DNA of 64,000 nt from CAVQBP01 sp963782475 (lineage in GTDB: Bacteria; Bacteroidota; Ignavibacteria; Ignavibacteriales; Ignavibacteriaceae): assembly GCA_963782475.1 (NCBI GenBank), contig CAWAJW010000012.1:434001-498000 (forward strand), written 5' to 3'. The position numbers were made by a program, and so were the translations under genes. The notes under the pieces were generated by a model that saw nothing but the letters and a program-made list of their open reading frames with translations, made no database searches and was not told the origin of the DNA. Shown one piece after another: positions 57,677 through 64,000 of the stretch (positions are counted from its first letter, which is position 1; each line of letters starts with the position of its first letter).

Positions 57677-58752
57677 ATGGAAGCGAAAATACGAGGCAGG
57701 GCTGCTCAATCTAATCCGAAAAACCGGTTTGAAAAACTGCATATTGAAAATTTTAAGGATGATGAAATTGATTATTTATTTTCAGAAGATGATGTTAAAC
57801 AAAAAATTTCAACTCAATTTTTTAAAGATAACTCAAAGAAAGTTATTTCTGTAAATAATAGTGAAGATATCGATTTTGATTATTCATTTAATCCTTACCG
57901 CGGATGTGAACATGGCTGTATTTACTGCTATGCCAGGCCTTCACATGAATTCCTGGGCTTTTCATCAGGCTTAGATTTCGAAACAAAGATAATGGTAAAA
58001 GAAAATGCTCCCTGGACTGCTTGAAGAGGAATTGAAAAAGAAAAGCTATAAACCCGACATTATAATTTTTTCAGGTAATACCGATTGTTATCAGCCAATT
58101 GAATCAAAATTAAAATTAACAAGAAATGCTCTCAAGGTTTGTTTAAAATATGGCAATCCGGTTGGATTAATTACAAAAAATGCATTGGTGCAGAGAGATA
58201 TAGATATATTAAAAGAGATGAGCAGAATGGATCTGATTTCAGTTACACTGACAATTACGAGTTTGGATAAATCCTTAGTAAGCAAAATGGAACCAAGAAC
58301 CTCAGTACCTTCGAAACGCCTTGAAACAATTGAAAAATTAGCTGAAAATAATATACCGGTTGGAGTCAATATTGCTCCTGTAATCCCCGGATTAAATGAT
58401 GAAGAAATACCTGCAATTCTTAAAAGCAGCTTCGGAAAGAGGAGCACAGCATGCCGGTTTTGTATTGCTAAGGTTGCCATATTCGGTAAAAGATCTTTTC
58501 GTAAATTGGTTGTATGATGAATTTCCTCAAAAAGCAAATAAAATAATAAACCGGATAAAAGATATTAGGGGAGGAAAATTAAACAATTCGGAATTCGGTA
58601 AAAGATTTCATGGTGAAGGGGAATTTGCGGAAACAATAAAAAACTTATTTAATATAAGTTGCATAAAATATGGATTGAATAAAAGGAATTACCGTTTATC
58701 TATCGAAAATTTCAGAAATAAAACCAACAATCAATTGGAAATGTTTATATAA
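57677..58752 (+). pseudogene. PA0069/SplB-like radical SAM protein, frameshifted twice
   Basis: The Fe-S motif is CEHGCIYCYARPSHE. The frame slips near 58010 (KENAPW to GLLEEELKKKSYKPD) and near 58435 (beside AAAA; IPAILK to AASERGAQHAGFVLLRLP), then runs to 58752. Joined, about 357 aa with IIIFSGNTDCYQPIE, LITKNALVQRDIDILKEM and TSVPSKRLETIEKL. These are features of the Rv2578c/PA0069 branch of spore-photoproduct-lyase-like proteins; the function is unproven, possibly nucleic-acid repair. Both indels are single-base, so sequence error is as likely as decay. Confidence 0.82.
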
Positions 58753-58802
58753 AAGTTACAATAATGTTAGAATTAATTCACTTTTTTAAATATAATTTTT
58801 GT

Positions 58803-58810
58803 TAACTTTG
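58803..58810 (+). promoter_or_regulatory. Bacteroidota-type -7 promoter motif
   Basis: TAACTTTG matches TAnnTTTG, the -7 element of Bacteroidota housekeeping promoters, about 27 bp before the start codon at 58837. No clear -33 TTG is present upstream, so this is a candidate only. Confidence 0.3.
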
Positions 58811-58836
58811 TGCTTTAATAAATTTAAGTCGAACGA

Positions 58837-59112
58837 ATGGCAAGTAAAAAAAATAAACCCAGGGAAAGACAAATTGGTAAAAAACAGCCTCAAAAGAAGC
58901 CTTTAATAGATCCGAAATATAAAAATGCTTTTTGGACGGCTGTAATTCTTATTGTGCTTATCATATTCTTTATTATAAATAATACGCGGAGTGTGCCTGA
59001 TAGAGGTCCTTATCCTCCAAACTATGATCCCGCTAAACATGAAAATCCAAACACTTCATTGAACCCTGAATTATATGGTTTAAGCACAAAAGATACAAAT
59101 AATCATCAGTAA
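58837..59112 (+). CDS. Small single-pass membrane protein
   Basis: A 91-codon frame has a very basic N-terminus (KKNKPRERQIGKKQPQKKP), one TM helix (FWTAVILIVLIIFFIIN) and a Pro/Asn-rich outer tail (GPYPPNYDPAKHENPN). The basic-in rule puts the tail in the periplasm. No known family. It is 15 bp from the TlpA-like gene and may be co-transcribed with it. Confidence 0.6.
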   Translation: MASKKNKPRERQIGKKQPQKKPLIDPKYKNAFWTAVILIVLIIFFIINNTRSVPDRGPYPPNYDPAKHENPNTSLNPELYGLSTKDTNNHQ

Positions 59113-59126
59113 CAGAAGGAATGCGA

Positions 59127-59661
59127 ATGAAAAAAAATGTGATTTTAATTTTCCTAATTCTTTTTGGAATAGGAATTATAGGATGCAAGAAAAATGAAAA
59201 AGTTGAACCTGCTGAATAAAGCAAATCCTCCTATAGAGAAAAAAGAATCTGCCGATTTGGCTCCTAATTTTGATTTAACAAGCACAGATGGCAAAAATAT
59301 TAAATTGTCCGATTATAGAGGTAAAGTAGTTATTGTTGATTTTTGGGCGACCTGGTGTCCTCCGTGCCGTAAAGGCATACCTGATTTAATTGAACTTCAA
59401 AATGAATTTAAAGATAACCTTGTGGTAATTGGAGTTTCTTTGGACCAGGATACAAAATCAGATGTGATTCCTTTTATAAAAAAAATTGGAATAAACTACC
59501 CAATAGTTTATGGTACCGACCAGGTTATTATGGATTACGGATCAATAAATGCTATACCTACATCATTTGTTATTAATAAAGATGGGAAAATAGTTGATAA
59601 GCACATAGGATTAGTTCCAAAGTCAGAATTTGAAGCCAAAATAAAAGAAATATTAAGTTAA
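59127..59661 (+). CDS. TlpA/ResA-like thioredoxin lipoprotein, frameshifted after the signal
   Basis: Starting at 59127, a lipoprotein signal (KKNVILIFLILFGIGIIGC, lipobox IIGC) leads to KKNEKVEPAE and then a stop. The mature part continues one base out of frame from about 59217 (KANPPIEKKESADLAPNF). The thioredoxin fold has VVIVDFWATWCPPCRKGIPDLIELQ with the CPPC redox motif, and cis-Pro in INAIPTSFV. So it is a periplasmic, membrane-anchored thiol-disulfide reductase. One base missing in GAATAAA would explain the break. Internal start 59194 would give a leaderless protein and is less likely. Confidence 0.82.
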
Positions 59662-59665
59662 TTGC

Positions 59666-59685
59666 AGATCAAGTTTTCTTGATCT
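59666..59685. terminator. Bidirectional terminator between tlpA-like and DUF2905 genes
   Basis: AGATCAAG at 59666-59673 and its exact complement CTTGATCT at 59678-59685 enclose TTTT and are followed by TATTTCTATTTTTTT. The hairpin lies between two convergent genes, 4 bp after one stop and 5 bp from the other, so it can serve both. Confidence 0.7.
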
Positions 59686-59690
59686 TATTT

Positions 59691-59915
59691 CTATTTTTTT
59701 AATAAAAACAAAATGAAAGATATAATGAGGCTTACTATTATAGAAGTAACTATCGGGAAATAAAAAGTAAAATTTTTTTTCTTGATTATTATATCACCGG
59801 GAAGTCTCCCAATGAATGGAATTTTGTCGCCAAAAATAAATACAACTCCCAGCACCAGGATGAATATTCCTGCAAAAATTAATAATTTTCCTATTTGATG
59901 GAGCTCCGGAGGCAT
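59691..59915 (-). CDS. DUF2905 family membrane protein
   Basis: The 74-aa protein has two TM helices flanking the conserved segment FGDKIPFIGRLPGDIIIKKKNFTFYFP, here split as IPFIGRLPGDI and NFTFYFPIV, the hallmark of DUF2905. Function unknown. It is a full-length member with an in-family ending (ILFLLKK). Convergent with the TlpA-like gene. Confidence 0.88.
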   Translation of the reverse strand: MPPELHQIGKLLIFAGIFILVLGVVFIFGDKIPFIGRLPGDIIIKKKNFTFYFPIVTSIIVSLIISFILFLLKK

Positions 59916-60061
59916 CCAATTTCTCAGTTTTTAATTATCAAATATTATAAAATTTTCTGCTTTAATAAAGTTAATAATTTAAAAATATAAATAACTGTGA
60001 TAAAAAATTTATTAACTTGTTCCATTTTATATATTTTGTATAAAAAAGTATCATATCTTAT

Positions 60062-60442
60062 ATGGATGAATCAACAAAACCTAAAATCTTGATAGTCGAA
60101 GATGATTATGAGAATCAGAGATTTCTCCAATTATTTTTAAAGAAAAAGTTCATTGTTTTTGTTTGTGATTCCGAACAGTCATTTTATCAGTACCTTAATA
60201 ATTATCAGGTAGATGTAATTCTAATGGATATATCTCTGCGCGGTCAAAAGGATGGTTTACAGCTTACAAAAGAGATTAAAGGTAATGAAAGATTTCAAAA
60301 AATCCCCGTTGTGTGTTTAACTGCTCATGCATTTCCTCAGGATAAAGAAAATGCAATGAATGCGGGAGTTGATATTTTTCTAACGAAACCTGTTAGTAAC
60401 AGCTATTTAATGGATACTTTATTAGATATAGTAAAAAACTAA
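60062..60442 (+). CDS. Single-domain response regulator (CheY-like)
   Basis: A receiver domain only, 126 aa: ILIVEDDYEN (acidic pocket), VILMDISLRG with phospho-acceptor Asp, VVCLTAHAF (Thr/Ala switch) and LTKPVS (Lys). No output domain, so it acts by protein contact, in chemotaxis or in a relay with a hybrid kinase. The region before it (59.93-60.06 kb) is AT-rich and likely holds its promoter. The kinase partner is unknown; a histidine kinase lies at the window's right edge. Confidence 0.9.
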   Translation: MDESTKPKILIVEDDYENQRFLQLFLKKKFIVFVCDSEQSFYQYLNNYQVDVILMDISLRGQKDGLQLTKEIKGNERFQKIPVVCLTAHAFPQDKENAMNAGVDIFLTKPVSNSYLMDTLLDIVKN

Positions 60443-60480
60443 TGAGGGTCAAAGGCTTATATCAAAGAAATTGACGCCAT

Positions 60481-61548
60481 TTAACTTCCTCTTAAAAATT
60501 TCGGTTCTTCTAAAGTTAATGTTAGTGAAATTCTGTGAGTATCTCCAAGCCGATCTTCTGCTGCAGCATTAAAACGGGCAAAAGAATAATCAATATTCAG
60601 CTTTGGCAGTTTAATTCCTGCACCAATTGTAAATTGCTTAACATCGTTATATCCTCCCCTAATTGAAAATAAATTTTTATAATTATATTCCAGTCCGGAA
60701 TGCATATCAAAGCTGACAGGGCCTAAATGAAAATTCGAAGCAAACTGCCTGTTTTCAAATCTAACATCGAAATCAAGAGCAGGAGTAATTTTTCCGCCTA
60801 AAAATTCAAAAGAATAACCCGCACCTATTTTTGCTGTTGGAGATACAAGTTCATTTGTCCCTGTATTCCATGCGATCAATGTGGTCGTTATATCTTGAAG
60901 ATTAACTCCCAGAGAAAGGTTTTCCATAGGAAAATATAATGCTCCGACATCAAATCCGACTCCCCATGCACTATATTCAGCAATGCTTCTTCTAATAATT
61001 TTTACATTGGCCCCGTAATAAAGACTTTCAGAATGTCTTTTGGCAAAACTTAAGTAAAAAGCCCAATCCTGGTTGCTGAATTCAGTTACAAGTGAGGGAT
61101 TAATTCTATTCTTTGGATCTGTAATTGCATTCGGATCATGCAAAACATTTCCATTAGGATCTACCAAAGCATTACGTGTATCAGGAATGCCATCGACTCC
61201 AAGTCTCATGACACTTAAGCCGAAACTCATATCCTTTCCATAAGGTATTGCAACAGCCGCATAATCATAATTAACCAAACTTCCATATCTTTCATCATGC
61301 ATAAGAGCTATTTGTGGATAATCCAGGTGGGCTAACCCTGCCGGGTTATAGTATCCGGAGGTTACATCATTTGCAATTGCAACATATGCACCGCCCATTC
61401 CTAATGGTCTTCCCCCAACTCCAATTGCCATAAATTCACCGGCATATTTAGCAATCGTAAAACCTGAACCAGAGCCGGTATCTTGGGAGTATGTAAGAGA
61501 AACTGGAAGGAATAAGATAAGAAGGTAAATACAATATTTTATTGGCAT
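60481..61548 (-). CDS. PorV/PorQ-family outer-membrane barrel
   Basis: The 355-aa protein has a signal peptide (about 1-21, ending SQD). AKYAGEFMAIGVGGRPLGMGGAYVAIAND and TSGYYNPAGLAHLDYP are the UPF0164/PorV-type N-terminal signature. The rest is a regular 14-strand-like barrel with GLSVMRLGVDGIPD and SLGVNLQDITT, ending near ISLTLTLEE. PorV proteins shuttle T9SS cargo to the attachment complex; PorQ-type relatives differ in role. Fits the sorting-domain proteins seen elsewhere in the window. Convergent with the receiver gene. Confidence 0.8.
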   Translation of the reverse strand: MPIKYCIYLLILFLPVSLTYSQDTGSGSGFTIAKYAGEFMAIGVGGRPLGMGGAYVAIANDVTSGYYNPAGLAHLDYPQIALMHDERYGSLVNYDYAAVAIPYGKDMSFGLSVMRLGVDGIPDTRNALVDPNGNVLHDPNAITDPKNRINPSLVTEFSNQDWAFYLSFAKRHSESLYYGANVKIIRRSIAEYSAWGVGFDVGALYFPMENLSLGVNLQDITTTLIAWNTGTNELVSPTAKIGAGYSFEFLGGKITPALDFDVRFENRQFASNFHLGPVSFDMHSGLEYNYKNLFSIRGGYNDVKQFTIGAGIKLPKLNIDYSFARFNAAAEDRLGDTHRISLTLTLEEPKFLRGS

Positions 61549-61891
61549 TAATTATGCTTACTATATATTAAAAAATATTAAATAAAATTGATGTAAAAAA
61601 AATTGTCAATTGGAATCTGAAAATCAAGGCTAAATTTATTGATAAGTTTAATATATAAAAAAAATATTTAATTGTTAAAATATGTAGCTTTTTGAGATTT
61701 GAATTTGTAATTTCGAATGACAAATTTTTACTGGGGATTTTTTCAAGTAAGCCGGATTTTTCTTGAATTATTTGAATATAAATTGTCCTATTAAAGTTAG
61801 ATAATGTCTTTTACCAAGGTATTAGTTATAAATTATTTATAAATTAAAAATTAAATATCAGGAAAGAAGGCCTTTTCACTAGGGAGTTTTA
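61549..61891. other. Gene-free stretch between divergent genes
   Basis: The 343-bp AT-rich gap lies between the divergent PorV-like and OmpA-like genes and should hold both promoters. I see an 8-bp palindrome AAGGCCTT near 61867 and a GGGAG ribosome-binding site just before the OmpA-like start, but no other supported site. Confidence 0.5.
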
Positions 61892-63502
61892 ATGCGGAAT
61901 ATATGGTTCACATTCATTGCACTTCTTTTTATCATCAGTTTATCTAAAGCTCAAGAAATAAAGCATCATCCGTTTTCAGACAGGTGGGTTATATCTTTAG
62001 ATGGCGGTCTGGCTGTCGGGAAAACAGATTATATGTCAACAATAAACAGCTACAATTATAACGGTATGATTGAATATTTTTTCCCGACAAGAGATCAAAA
62101 TATCTTTGGTTTACGGCTTGCAGGGGGAGCAGCTAATATTAAGGGAAAAGATGATAGAAGAGTTCCCAACAGCCCAGCCGAGTTTTCAACAGATATTCAG
62201 ACAGTTGGTTTAGGTATCAGCTATACTTATTCAATTAAGGATTTGGTTTTTCCATACATTTTTGGAGGTGCTTCAATTGATTGGTTTAATCCTTTAGCTA
62301 GTACAGGTAAAAAAGCTCCCCATAATCAAGCAGGAATTTATAGTAAAAACGCCTTATCTTATGATGTTGAAGCAGGATTTAGATTTAGAATAAACGATGA
62401 CTGGAGTATATTCACATCGGGCGCTATTCATTTTGTACAAAGTGATTATTTAGATGATGTTTCTCCTGCATCTCAAATAAATCCCGGCGATTTCCCAGCA
62501 GGGCCACATGACGATTTTTATGCTACTGCTTTGATTGGTATTTCATTTTCTTTATCAGGTCAAAAAGATAGTGACGGAGACGGCGTTCCGGATTCAAGAG
62601 ATTTATGCCCTAATACACCGCATGGAGTAATAATTGATGAAAATGGATGTCCTTTAGATATGGATAGTGATGGTATACCTGATTATTTAGATAAATGCCC
62701 CAAGACTCCGCTAGGTGTAAAGGTAGATTCGAACGGCTGTCCTGTAGATTCTGATAAAGACGGAGTACCTGATTATTTGGATAAGTGTCCAAATACCCCC
62801 GCGGGCATTAGTGTAGATAGAAACGGATGCCCATCTGATAGTGATCAGGACGGCGTTTTCGATTATCTGGATAAATGTCCTAATACACCTCCAGGGGTAA
62901 AAGTTGATAAAAATGGATGCCCTCTTGATTCTGATGGAGATGGTGTTCCTGATTATCTGGATAAATGCCCGGGTACGCCGGCCGGAACACAAGTTGACCA
63001 ATTCGGTTGTGAAATTAAAGAAAAAACTCAAACTAAGGAATCATCTAAACAAAATGAAAAATCAAAAGAAAATATCCCGGTTAAACCGAATACAAATATT
63101 TCAGTAACTCCGCCTCAGCCTAAAGAAGAGAATGTAACTTCAATTGCTCCTAATACAAGTAAAATTACAATAAGTGCAGATGCAACATTTGAAGATGGTA
63201 CAGGCAAAATTAAACAATCTGCCTACCCTAATTTAGATAATATTGTTAATTTTCTTAAAAAAGATCCCTGGACAAAATGGAAAATTCAAGGTTATGTAGA
63301 TAGTCAAACATCGGAAGAAAAGAAATTATCAATCTCTTATGAAGAGGCTGATGCTGTAATGAAATATTTTATATCTAAAGGTTTACCATCATTTCAATTC
63401 CAGGTTTACGGGTTGGGGGATGATTCTCCGGTCGCATCTAATTCTACGCAGGATGGTAGAAGCAAAAATAGAAGGGTGGAAATAGTAAAAATTAAACAAT
63501 AG
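61892..63502 (+). CDS. OmpA-family protein with TSP3 calcium-binding repeats
   Basis: This 536-aa protein has a signal peptide (about 1-21). A beta-barrel-like domain spans about 25-220. Five thrombospondin-type-3-like repeats (DSDGDGVPDYLDKCP type, about 227-372) follow, then a Lys/Glu/Pro-rich linker and a C-terminal OmpA/MotB domain (about 420-536) with GYVDSQ, VYGLGDDSPVASN and DGRSKNRRVEI for peptidoglycan binding. It anchors the outer membrane to the wall; the repeats probably bind Ca2+ and act as a rigid spacer. The Bacteroidota T9SS gene set often includes such proteins (PorE-like), but this one is a generic OmpA type. Confidence 0.88.
   Translation: MRNIWFTFIALLFIISLSKAQEIKHHPFSDRWVISLDGGLAVGKTDYMSTINSYNYNGMIEYFFPTRDQNIFGLRLAGGAANIKGKDDRRVPNSPAEFSTDIQTVGLGISYTYSIKDLVFPYIFGGASIDWFNPLASTGKKAPHNQAGIYSKNALSYDVEAGFRFRINDDWSIFTSGAIHFVQSDYLDDVSPASQINPGDFPAGPHDDFYATALIGISFSLSGQKDSDGDGVPDSRDLCPNTPHGVIIDENGCPLDMDSDGIPDYLDKCPKTPLGVKVDSNGCPVDSDKDGVPDYLDKCPNTPAGISVDRNGCPSDSDQDGVFDYLDKCPNTPPGVKVDKNGCPLDSDGDGVPDYLDKCPGTPAGTQVDQFGCEIKEKTQTKESSKQNEKSKENIPVKPNTNISVTPPQPKEENVTSIAPNTSKITISADATFEDGTGKIKQSAYPNLDNIVNFLKKDPWTKWKIQGYVDSQTSEEKKLSISYEEADAVMKYFISKGLPSFQFQVYGLGDDSPVASNSTQDGRSKNRRVEIVKIKQ
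62569..63012 (+). repeat. Five tandem TSP3-like repeats in the OmpA-like gene
   Basis: Units of about 28-29 codons each hold a DxDxDG loop followed by a C-P-x-TP segment and GCP. The repeated Asp residues are typical calcium ligands, and paired Cys are probably disulfide-bonded. Nucleotide identity between units is high enough to allow unequal recombination and copy-number change. Confidence 0.7.
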
Positions 63503-63529
63503 CAGTTCAAAGGGATTTTAAAGATATTA

Positions 63530-64000
63530 TTAGCTGTATTGAACAGCTTTATCTTTTGCGGTTGGTCTTTTATATAACGGAACCTTGAAAAAGAAACTGG
63601 TTCCTTTACCTTCAATGCTTTCAACTTTAATATCCAGGTTATGGACTTCAAGAATTTTTTTTACAATTGCCAGTCCAAGACCGAGTCCCTGCTTCTCCTT
63701 TGATTGAGTTCTTTTCCCCTGGTTATACCTGTCAAATATATTCGGTAATTCTTTTGAATTTATACCTATGCCTGTATCGCTGATAGATGCTAATATTTCT
63801 TCATTTTGAAGTGTTAGCTGTATAATTATTTTTCCACCTTCAGGAGTAAATTTTATTGCATTATCAATTAGATTCTGCAACACTTTTTCAATCATCCCGA
63901 TATCAGCAAAAACCAGGGGGAGATCATATGGAAATTTTAGAAGCAGCTCTATTTTTTTTGATTCGGCAATCAGCAAATTTTTTTGTTGAACATCCTGAAC
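63530..64000 (-). CDS. Sensor histidine kinase, C-terminal ATPase part, cut by window edge
   Basis: The frame is open at the right edge (VQDVQQKNLLIAES...). The ATP-binding core is complete: MIEKVLQNLIDNAIKFTP (N box), ISDTGIGINSKELPNIF (G1) and KEKQGLGLGLAIVKKI (G2), with GKGTSFFFKVPL near the end. The dimerisation domain and sensor lie outside the window. The nearby receiver protein (60.1 kb) is a possible partner but this is not shown. Confidence 0.88.
   Translation of the reverse strand, partial: VQDVQQKNLLIAESKKIELLLKFPYDLPLVFADIGMIEKVLQNLIDNAIKFTPEGGKIIIQLTLQNEEILASISDTGIGINSKELPNIFDRYNQGKRTQSKEKQGLGLGLAIVKKILEVHNLDIKVESIEGKGTSFFFKVPLYKRPTAKDKAVQYS

Noticed and set aside
62569..63012. 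CRISPR-like tandem repeats
   Set aside because: The periodic sequence is in-frame protein repeats (TSP3) within a clear OmpA-family gene.
1..64000. tRNA, rRNA or riboswitch genes
   Set aside because: No cloverleaf, rRNA-like block or known riboswitch core was recognised by eye; a covariance-model scan would settle it.

Overview
The window is AT-rich bacterial DNA that looks like the Ignavibacteria/Chlorobi side of the Bacteroidota. Several secreted proteins end in a type IX secretion (T9SS) sorting domain with the motif NYPNPFNPST (ends near 15.2 and 37.7 kb). A PorV/PorQ-family barrel is present at 61 kb, and one internal sorting-like domain lies in a GH30 enzyme. No tRNA, rRNA, CRISPR array or phage module was seen. 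The assignment is by family resemblance only.

Left half, 1-33.9 kb: a glucuronoxylan and sugar-acid locus. On the + strand it carries a SASA-type acetylesterase (cut by the window edge and frameshifted), GH30 and GH10 xylanases, a GH115 alpha-glucuronidase, PurU plus a corrinoid protein (one-carbon chemistry), a CE1-like esterase, a Tat-type aldo/keto reductase, a CE15 glucuronoyl esterase, and a DUF362 protein with both a Tat and a T9SS signal. Next come a badly broken GH3 beta-xylosidase and a Weimberg-type pentonate route: IlvD/Edd dehydratase, GntP permease, FAH-type 2-keto-3-deoxy-pentonate dehydratase, and alpha-ketoglutarate semialdehyde dehydrogenase. An unusual chemoreceptor and a secreted beta-helix protein follow. 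On the - strand are uxuA and an SDR oxidoreductase (glucuronate/mannonate route), and then a + strand aldo/keto reductase. Together these could strip acetyl, glucuronoyl and xylosyl groups from xylan and feed pentonate and uronate pathways.

Much of this locus is damaged. The dehydratase is interrupted by a decayed ISKra4-like element. GH3 carries about nine frameshifts and a nonsense codon. The FAH and aldehyde dehydrogenase genes are frameshifted. uxuA is split by a 502-bp antisense piece of a LytTR regulator gene.

Middle, 34-50 kb: a large T9SS-exported double-propeller protein; a nucleotidyltransferase next to an 1107-residue fusion of a fucokinase-like GHMP kinase with a UDPGP pyrophosphorylase; small hypothetical genes; an RND efflux operon (adaptor, pump, TolC); and an inositol-monophosphatase family gene.

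Right part, 50-64 kb: 6-phosphogluconolactonase (frameshifted); a - strand envelope gene set (three-TM protein, one-TM periplasmic protein, two tandem paralogous outer-membrane proteins) whose layout recalls T9SS motor/outer-membrane genes; a GH13 enzyme; a radical SAM protein; a TlpA-like thioredoxin; DUF2905; a receiver protein; a PorV-family protein; an OmpA-family protein with TSP3 repeats; and the end of a histidine kinase cut by the window edge.

Many frameshifts sit in or near short homopolymers and also hit genes with no reason to decay. Part of the apparent pseudogenisation may therefore be sequence error. The IS insertion, the LytTR insertion and the nonsense codons cannot be explained by homopolymer indels.
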